From: Golubevia sp. BC0850
Taxonomy: Eukaryota; Basidiomycota; Exobasidiomycetes; Golubeviales; Golubeviaceae
Reading direction: 5' to 3'
NCBI GenBank assembly: GCA_012976225.1
Contig: JAAVVG010000009.1
Location: forward strand, 806,001 to 870,000
Length of the DNA stretch: 64,000 nucleotides
The notes below the pieces were generated by a model. The model was not told the origin of the DNA and made no database searches. It saw only the letters and a program-made list of their open reading frames with translations. The translations under genes were made by a program, and so were the position numbers. Shown in pieces: positions 57,348-64,000 of the stretch (positions are counted from its first letter, which is position 1; every line of letters begins with the position of its first letter).

Positions 57348-58756
57348 TTATTTCTTAACAACCCAAAGAAGTTGAGTTCCCTCCCTTCGATAGATTTTAG
57401 ATCTCTCCGGATCATCATCTTGAATGTCTGTGAAAGTGAAATGCTTTTTCAAGAGGGAGAAAAACCGTTTGTCTGCCTGAGAGGGTTTTGAAAGAGAAGG
57501 TGGTCAGTCAGCTAAACGCTGTCTAGAGAAAGAATCCAGAAAGATGAAGCGTGAAACTTACCTTTCTTCGTTTTTGATAGCAGAACTGATCGAAAGGGGA
57601 AAAAAAGGAATATTGATAAGAGATTCAGTTGAAATTGGGACGTGTTGAGAAAGGGTAAACTAACCAAGATCTCAGTATCTTTAGTAGACATTTCTATCAT
57701 CGTGTCTACTAGTGGTTGAAATGCTACTTCTAAATAAACGCAATCTGTCGAGAGGAAGGAATGATAATTCAGAAAGGAAAGGATCAAATTGAAGGACAAT
57801 ATGAAAAGTGGCTCACCAGCTAAAAGTAGAACGTCTGGTTTGTGAGGGACGTTCTCTGGAAGAGGTTCTCCCCAATTCAACTCTGCTACTTTACATTCAT
57901 CGATTCCTTGATTGAGATCTAGATTTGTTTGCATGACTTCTAGCATTTGACTGAAACATTAGAGGGAGACCGGAGGTGTGGAAGTGAGAAGATTGGAAGG
58001 TAAGTTCTGGATCTGCTTCGCCTCAGATCGAAGTAAATCAACTGCTTTCTCGAACCAGGAAATACTGAGTACTGTATAAATCTGAGCCTACAAAGCAGCC
58101 TACCGGCAAGAGCGAGACTGCAAGCTGCGTACCACTTCTCCAGTCTCTCTATCTCTCTCCTTACTCAACTTCAGCCTGGCTCGACATCGAATCTCTACTC
58201 ACCTCTGATCGGTTATCCAACCTCTAGCTCCTTTCCCAAACCCAATCTTTCTCACCAAAAGCCCCACCAACCCCGTTCCACTTCCCAACTCGACAATCTC
58301 TAGATTTCCTCCATTCTTTGTCCTCCATCTATCCTGTAATTGTTGATTCGAAGCAATGTACTGTCCAAGTACTTCAGCAGCAGGCCAAATGATACCGCCG
58401 CAACCTTTCCCTTGATCACAATTGAGAATGATATCGTACTGATTTGAATCTTCTTGAGTTGGAGATAATGAACAGTCTATCGGTTCCATTTCTTTAGCTT
58501 TGCCTTTGTGCATTCCTACAATTTCAGGTTTGAGCTTTGAATCCTTGAAATACCTGACTACGTAGGTTTCATCTTTGATGGTATGTCTTTGAGAAGGCAA
58601 CAGTTGATTGCGCTCTGAATCTTCTGGCTCTATCTCGGATTGAAGAAGATGCCTTAATGGATCTAAAGCGTCTAACCTTTCCGATTCGGACAAGGTTAGA
58701 GAACTTCTTGAAGTACTTGCTTCAGTGTCTAGAGAAGCTGAAGGTGATATGGCCAT
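57348..58756 (-). CDS. EFM6: Protein-lysine methyltransferase, EFM6-like (METTL21 family)
   Basis: Class I SAM-dependent methyltransferase; the closest match I see is yeast Efm6, which methylates elongation factor eEF1A. Five exons: 58756-58203, 57950-57817, 57744-57665, 57585-57562 (only 24 nt) and 57476-57348, about 306 residues. Features in order: GCGGIIWPAAEVLGQYI, the SAM-binding EIVELGSGTGLVGLL, the post-II acidic turn GWITDQSQMLEVMQTNLDLN, NWGEPLP, and DCVYLEVAFQPLVDTMIEM, where the family usually has a D-x-x-Y catalytic-loop motif. The ending is FCYQKRRK then ADKRFFSLLKKHF. The microexon is needed for the YQKRRKADKRFF junction, characteristic of Efm6. The Ser-rich N-terminal 60 residues are extra. 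The eEF1A substrate is by homology only. It shares a 73-bp divergent promoter with the arrestin gene. Confidence 0.8.
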
Positions 58757-58829
58757 CGTTCGATAGGTGGTGCGGGGTTACGAACATGAAGGTTCAAATG
58801 CAATTCTCTCTCCCCTTCCTCCCCCCAAG
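58757..58829. promoter_or_regulatory. 73-bp divergent promoter
   Basis: Only 73 bp separates the start codons of the EFM6-like gene (minus) and the arrestin-like gene (plus). It holds a pyrimidine tract just before the plus-strand ATG. Transcription of one gene must begin inside the other's coding DNA or very close to its start codon. Confidence 0.45.
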
Positions 58830-60868
58830 ATGAACGCTTTGAGCGGACGGTCGAACACACCTGGAGCAGATCCAATATCTCAATTCTTACAGATCAAGAA
58901 GCAATGCCAAAAAGATAATCTCAAAGCGGAAGACTCTTTGGAGATCATCGCAGACGACAAGAGAGCTTACTTCCCCACTCAGACTGTTCAAGCAAGAGTC
59001 AGGGTGAACGACGCTCTAATGAGCGATGGATGTCAGATCAAGGCTGAGTTCAGAGGTAAGTTGAAAGCTGCCTATTGAAATTGTGACTTATCACTACTCA
59101 GGATTGCTGCATACAACAGATAGCCAGGAATTACTCTTCGTTTTGTCCTACTGCTTTCGCTCACCTCCACACGTTCTAACTTTTATGCAGGAGAGGTTCA
59201 CTCCTATGCTATCGTGTAAGTCGAGAACCTGTCGGATCTACAGGAGTCTTTCATCTTTGCTGATAGTCAGATCTATCCTTCCCACAGATCAAATGGTCAA
59301 ACGACCTACGTTGATAGTGCGAAAACGTACCTTTTCTCCTACGACTGCATCCTTGGTCCTTCAGGATCTTCAAACGCTGAGATATCTGCCTCTCCAGTAT
59401 CCAAAACTACTGAGTCTAACTTCAGAGAGTGGGATCTCAGTTCCAAGCTTCCAGAAAACGGATCCTTCCAAAAGAAAGGTCAAGATCTCTCGATTCCTCT
59501 GCCAACTACCTTCAGAGACCATAGAAGATCTAAACAGAGCGGAATGAATTGGATTTCATACGGCTGGAAGGTCACTGCTGAAATCAAAGGAATTACAAAG
59601 AAGAACAAAAGATTCTGGTTCCCCATTTTAGTTCTTCCTTTGTCCTACAAGCAGCCACCAGATGCAGGAATCGGTAGAAGCTTGGAGCCTCCAGGTTACG
59701 GTTCTTTGAAAGAAGGAGACAGGAAGTTACCTCAAGGATGGACGTCTGAGAAGGCGGTATCTAAGATCAAGAAAGGCTTACTGTTTTCCAAGGGAATGAT
59801 TGAGCTGAAGGTGAGTGAAGATTACACACCTCTTGACTTCTCCTTAGCAAATGCAAAAGTCTGACTTTTCCAATTTGATTCTCCTCCTCGATAAAATTCT
59901 ATTGACAGCTCTCTGTTCCCCCCTCATCGTCTCTGTCTTTAACGAGCCCTCTCCCATTCCTTCTGCAAGTCCAAGTCTTTGCGTCTGACGTTTCAGATCT
60001 AGATCCAAACTCGAGCTCTTCAATCCTACCTGAGCTACCACTATCAGGTGCTGGAGAACAACACTGCAAGTTTGAGTTGAGAAGAAAGGACGTTTCAAGA
60101 GGAGCAACTATGAAGAGCAAAGTCTCTGATGGAGCCAGATTCAGCACCCATCACTCAATGCCAATCCAAGTCGAATGGAGCAATGGACATTTAGGCGGGA
60201 AAGGTGAGGGGGAAATCAGGGGAGTGGATAAGGGTGACAGGTTTCAACTCTCAGAGATCCAAGGATTAGCTAGCCCATGGAGCAAGCCTTCGAAGGGAGC
60301 TTCAAGCAAGGCTGAAGTCGTGGAAGATCCTCAAGAAAAGAAGCTTTCCAGAAAGGTCTCGCTCGATTCCATGGATTCTGGATCCTCTTCTACCATCGAG
60401 AACGACGAGAAGAAAAGCTTCTTCTCCAAGTTAGGATTCTCCAAAGGTAAAGGGAAAGAGAAAGCTGAAAAGGAAGAAATTTCAGACTCAAGTTTCCCCT
60501 TTTCAACCACAGCTACTATTTCTGGACTCTTACCTACCTTTGTCACTCCTCCTATTCATTTAAGGAAGATTACTACCAGTTACACTTTGAGAATCAGATG
60601 GAACCTGAAAGGAATGGGCAATACTTTGAAAGAAACTTTTCACGATTTCGATCTGGAAGATTTAGATTCTGGAGTCACTTTGAGAGAAGTCGAAGAATTC
60701 AAGAATGATCCTGAAGGACTGAGCTCCAAAACTCTGGGTTGGAGAGAAAAGGCGTTGAAAGACGGTCTAACAGTAGGAGATCAAGAGGAAGAGGATGATG
60801 ATGAAGAATTAGGATCACAGGTCGAATCTCAGGTTCAGGGTGACGTTCCTCCCTATTCTTCAAAGTAG
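58830..60868 (+). CDS. Arrestin-like protein (alpha-arrestin fold)
   Basis: Four exons: 58830-59055, 59191-59215 (25 nt), 59288-59810 and 59909-60868, about 577 residues. The first half is an arrestin N-domain: LEIIADDKRAYFPTQTVQAR, IKAEFRG joined to GEVHSYAIVV, and KTYLFSYDCILG. A long loop follows, then LPTTFRDHRRSKQSGMNWIS and YGWKVTAEIKGITKKNKRFW, the core strands before the hinge. The C-domain continues with LPSGM-type strands (GMIELKLSVPP, LQVQVFASDVSDLDPNSS) and IHLRKITTSYTLRIRWNLKG. A Ser/Lys insert (RKVSLDSMDSGSSSTIENDE) may be phosphorylated. The end has VPPYSSK, a PPxY-like sequence that could recruit a Rsp5-type ubiquitin ligase, as fungal alpha-arrestins do in transporter turnover. 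The symbol is left empty because the subfamily is not clear. Confidence 0.75.
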
Positions 60869-60935
60869 AATGTCACTGAAATGATTGAAAGTACAGGGAA
60901 GAATGAAATACAATACAGATGAACGGTAGTGAATC

Positions 60936-62453
60936 TTACGGAGCGCTTTGAGTATCTCGACTTCCAGTATCAACTCCGTGGAACTCTCGAGTGTTGGTTA
61001 TTTCGCTTGTCGAATGTCTTCTATACCCCATTTCCTCCCAGTCGTATTCCCTTCTATCTGATTCGAATGCGGAGGCGAAATCTGGCCCGTCCTGATCTTG
61101 ATCTGTTGAAGGATTGTTTTGTAGGTATAGCTTCGTCCTCGCTTTCAAAATCGCCAGCATACTGCCGGTGTATATCGGCGTGTACAGGTAGGTGAAGTCG
61201 ACGATGTAGCGACTCTGCAAGAAAAGGAGATTACGGTGGTTGGTAAACTTTCGTTGTTCTTTGGCTATCCGCTCTCGAGCTTGACGTCCCTTGAGATCTG
61301 CTACTCACTTGAGTGGTACTCGGATAGATTACTATGATCTCGCAAATTAAAATCAGGCTTGAGATGAAGGTCACTGCAGCGAAGATATAGCTCAATCTGG
61401 AGACAACTCTCCTCATCTTTCTGGAGCTTTTCTTAATGGACAACATCTTGGTAATGACAGTTGCTAGAATCATCAGGTCGGCCAGTAGAGTCAGACTGTC
61501 GATCGCTCGACTCAGCCTTGCTGCGGATTTTTGGGGGTTAAAAGAAGAAAGTGGTCAGAAGAGCTCGCAGCCATCTGAAGCATTCGCTTTATCTCACAGT
61601 GGGCAGCTGATATTCCATCGCTCGACTGGTTGAGTAGAATCACACCCAGAGAAAACGCGATTGAAACTGAACCAAGGGAGGTCAGAGCGATTAAGGCGAC
61701 GCAAGCAAGTCGAAGTTTAGGTCGAGAGGCCATCATTTTGAAGATGCATCCGCACCAGAAGATCTGGACCAGTCTGTAGAGTCGAAAGGGAATTGCAAAA
61801 GATGAAACATTGGGATGTGAGAGAAGTGGCGCCAGAATAGAAGAGAGGTCGCACGTACGTCAAGTTGATGGCATAAAGAATACTCGAAACTCCGCCAGCT
61901 ACGTCGTTCTGATGAGCAAATTTAGAAGACCAGCTATCAATGCTGAGCAACCAGTCCTGAGATTCAAAAGAGAGGATGAGGTGAGGATCAAGATCGCTTC
62001 ATCAGTCTGAAGTCGGAAGCTGTAGTCAACCTCGGTCAAGACCACTCACTGCATAGACACCTCCATAGAGAACAGAAACCTAAATTCAAAAGAGTAAGAG
62101 CTAGCGCATCAGCTTTGACGTTGTGAGTGAGCGGTGGACCTCTCCTCGCCACCTCCCGCCCTCTCCGCTTTGCTCACTGTATTGGAAATCATCGTAATAA
62201 TCACCCAAGATCTCACTAGAATTCCATCTCTTTTCCAAAATCTAGATACGTATCGAACGAAAGAAGATACGTTATATCCAAACAACATAAAACTCGCGCT
62301 AGAAGAAAATGATGAATCAGTCAAGGGAAGGGCCAATGAAGAGGTCAAGTAGCATTACCGAGGGACTCACCTACTGATGATCAGGCAGGCAGCGAAATGC
62401 TCTTTCGCTGATTGAACTCGTTCCTGCTCTGTGATCATGGCCGGACTCGACAT
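60936..62453 (-). CDS. Multi-pass membrane protein, DUF6534-like, copy 1
   Basis: A seven-helix integral membrane protein of a basidiomycete-expanded family. About seven minus-strand exons start at ATG 62453 (MSSPAMITEQERVQSAKEHF) and end at 60936. Ordered pieces: ASFMLFGYNVSSFVRY with VSVLYGGVYA, DWL(L)SIDSWS with GGVSSILYAINLT, then LVQIFWCGCIFKMM and RPKLRLACVALIALTSLGSV. Next comes SLTLLADLMILATVITKMLS with SIKKSSRKM, then VSRLSYIFAAVTFISSLILI, and SRYIVDFTYLYTPIYTGSML with AILKARTKLY. The VQ-F-C-I helix followed by LADL-I and the final ILKAR (LN-R in relatives) is the DUF6534 pattern. The charged tail faces the cytosol if there are seven helices. Function is unknown; some authors suggest receptor-like roles. 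The next gene is a tandem paralogue. Confidence 0.68.
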
Positions 62454-62997
62454 TGCGAAAGGCTGTAGGCAGGAGAGTGAAATCTATCCTTTGGTCTATG
62501 TTTGCGAAAGCCTGGCATCTAAAAGTTGAGCCTTGAAGGAAAAGGCATATAGGAGGTGTAGAGGGGAAGGGAAACAAGAAGAAGAATGTTCGGAGAGAAG
62601 TCGAGCTATAAACCTACTATAACGCTAGCGAACGCATGGAGCAGATCAATCAGCCGCCAGCTGCAGCAGGACCGCAGCTTCGAACCTTGGAGACCCCTTA
62701 AGAGCTTCTAACCTTCAGTATACAGTTGAGTTTGACTCCTTGACTTTCAATTTTCAAGCTTCGAGAGTTCGAGAGAAACAATGACAACAGAGGGTGGTCT
62801 GAGGGTGGTTGAAATCCTGTAAAGGAGCGAAAAGACGCACCGACAAGAGCTCCCGAACTACATCATTCGAAGTGAGAGACAAAACACCAGAGAAAGAGAT
62901 CATTAGGAATGATAAACTAATTGGATGAAGGTGAAAGAGTCTTCGTGAAGTGTGCAAAAGACAGAGCGAGCGAAGACTGATCAGGAAGCATGTTCTT
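62454..62997. other. Spacer between tandem membrane-protein genes
   Basis: Promoter of copy 1 and 3' UTR of copy 2, both on the minus strand. Frames of 67-68 codons have no features. No RNA gene is seen. Confidence 0.4.
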
Positions 62998-64000
62998 TTA
63001 TTCTATTCCTACTTGATTTCCCTCTTCCAGCCGAGAGGAATTCTGACAGTCTTGCTCACTATTCGGCTCATCGAACTTCTCCCGCTTCAACCCTCTATTC
63101 TCATCGACCGTTCCAACGGCAGTTTTGTCGAAGTCAACAGTGAAGACCCACTGAGGTTCAGGTTGAGGTCGGATGTCCTTATCTTTGGAATCCAGCTGAA
63201 ACTTCCATGAGTAGAGCTCAGTTCTTGCGTTTAGCACAGCAAGCATCAGAAATGAATAGATCGGAGTGTAGAAGTAAGTCAAGTCTACGACAAGTCGACT
63301 CTGCTGGTGGAAAGGGACCAGGGTCAACGTCAGCTCCATGGGCTTCCTTTGACTCGTAACAAAAGCAAGAGCTGAGGACTCACTTTAGCTGAGCTAGGAT
63401 GGACTAGCACCATTTCGGCGATCAACATCAGGCTGGAGAAGAACATCACGGAACAGAAAAGCCAGCTCAATCTCGAAAGATTTCTCTTCAGGTTGCTTGA
63501 GCTTTTCTTGATTGAGATCATATTAGTCATCATGACAGCTAGAATTAATATGTCTGCCGACAGAGTCAGACCGTCAGAGGCTCTTCTCAATCTAGCTGAG
63601 TATCGGAGAATTTCGAAGAAAAGGGAAGGGGAGGAATCATCAAACCTACACCGAGCGACCCGTGCTATCAGCATTCACTCACAGTGAGTAAGAGAGATAT
63701 CATCAGTATTCTCGTTAATGAGAACGCCTGCCAAAACGATAGCGCTTATCAATGAAACGACAGAAATCAGAGCGATCAGGCTGACACAAGCCAATCGGAG
63801 TTTCGGTCTTGCCGTCATCATTCTGTAGATACAGCCGCACCAGAAAAGCTGAACGAGTCTGTTCGAAAAGTGACAGGAATGAAAGAGAGAGAGCACGGTC
63901 AGCCTTGGTTGACTTACTCACCCCTGAAAAGTCCACTCACGTCAAAGTGCTTTTGTGGAGAATGCTTGAAATCCCGCACTCCACAGCATTAAGACGAGAA
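62998..64000 (-). CDS. Multi-pass membrane protein, DUF6534-like, copy 2, 5' end outside window
   Basis: Paralogue of copy 1 in the same orientation. The visible minus-strand exons give GISSILHKSTLT (window edge), LVQLFWCGCIYRMM with TARPKLRLACVSLIALISVV, then SDGLTLSADILILAVMMTNM with ISIKKSSSNL. They continue with LSRLSWLFCSVMFFSSLMLI and SRLVVDLTYFYTPIYSFLML with AVLNARTELY. Each matches a segment of copy 1, and the introns fall at the same places. The C-terminal tail is longer and different (EPQWVFTVDFDKTAVGTVDE ...), ending at 62998. The missing start and first helices lie beyond base 64000. Tandem duplication followed by tail divergence is the simple reading. Confidence 0.65.

Noticed and set aside
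1-64000. Transposons, retroelements, viral or CRISPR-like arrays
   Set aside because: No reverse transcriptase, integrase, transposase, long terminal repeats or regular spaced repeats were seen; the only simple repeats are three microsatellites.

Overview
The window looks like nuclear DNA of a fungus, most likely a basidiomycete and perhaps a Pucciniomycete relative; the exact lineage is inference. Genes are dense on both strands and rich in short introns (mostly 70-110 nt, donor GTGAGT/GTAAGT, acceptor CAG/TAG). Contents fit: Ge-1/EDC4, prefoldin 4, eL39, cytochrome P450 reductase, PIG-A, THADA/Trm732, a Vps3844-type (DUF3844) ER protein, F-box/LRR families and DUF6534-like membrane proteins. 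I saw no LTR element, reverse transcriptase, transposase or viral gene.

Layout. 1-10.8 kb: BET4 (cut by the left edge), a secreted PAN-like protein, a small unassigned gene, prefoldin subunit 4, a Ser-rich protein and a mitochondrial membrane protein. 11.0-13.5 kb: a broken coiled-coil gene followed by a broken F-box/LRR-like gene. 14.1-21.1 kb: EDC4 and a nucleoside hydrolase, divergently transcribed. 21.1-23.2 kb: decayed coding DNA that includes an eIF4G-type MIF4G pseudogene. 23.5-30.8 kb: the DUF3844 protein and a RhoGEF. 31.4-41.3 kb: GPI-anchored aspartic protease, secreted guanyl-specific RNase, eL39, a DUF2256-DUF3253 fusion and P450 reductase. 41.6-44.5 kb: several F-box relics. 45-60.9 kb: a coiled-coil protein, PIG-A directly downstream of TRM732, a SAP/THO1 protein, an EFM6-like methyltransferase and an arrestin-like protein. 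60.9-64 kb: two tandem DUF6534-like membrane proteins, the second cut by the right edge.

Themes. Several genes serve the secretory and membrane system (BET4, PIG-A, a probable GPI-anchored protease, the DUF3844 protein, an arrestin). Others serve RNA metabolism and translation (EDC4, TRM732, eL39, EFM6, THO1). Many pairs are divergent with very short shared promoters (73 to about 340 bp).

The strongest observations are: (i) TRM732 and PIG-A lie head to tail about 100 nt apart, and a consensus intron removes the TRM732 stop and joins the two frames; (ii) a DUF2256-DUF3253 fusion shares a promoter region with the P450 reductase; (iii) decayed F-box and eIF4G copies sit among intact genes; (iv) unusual exon structures occur (ATG-only exon, 24- and 25-nt microexons, GC-AG intron). 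All exon boundaries were read by eye and may be off by a base or two.
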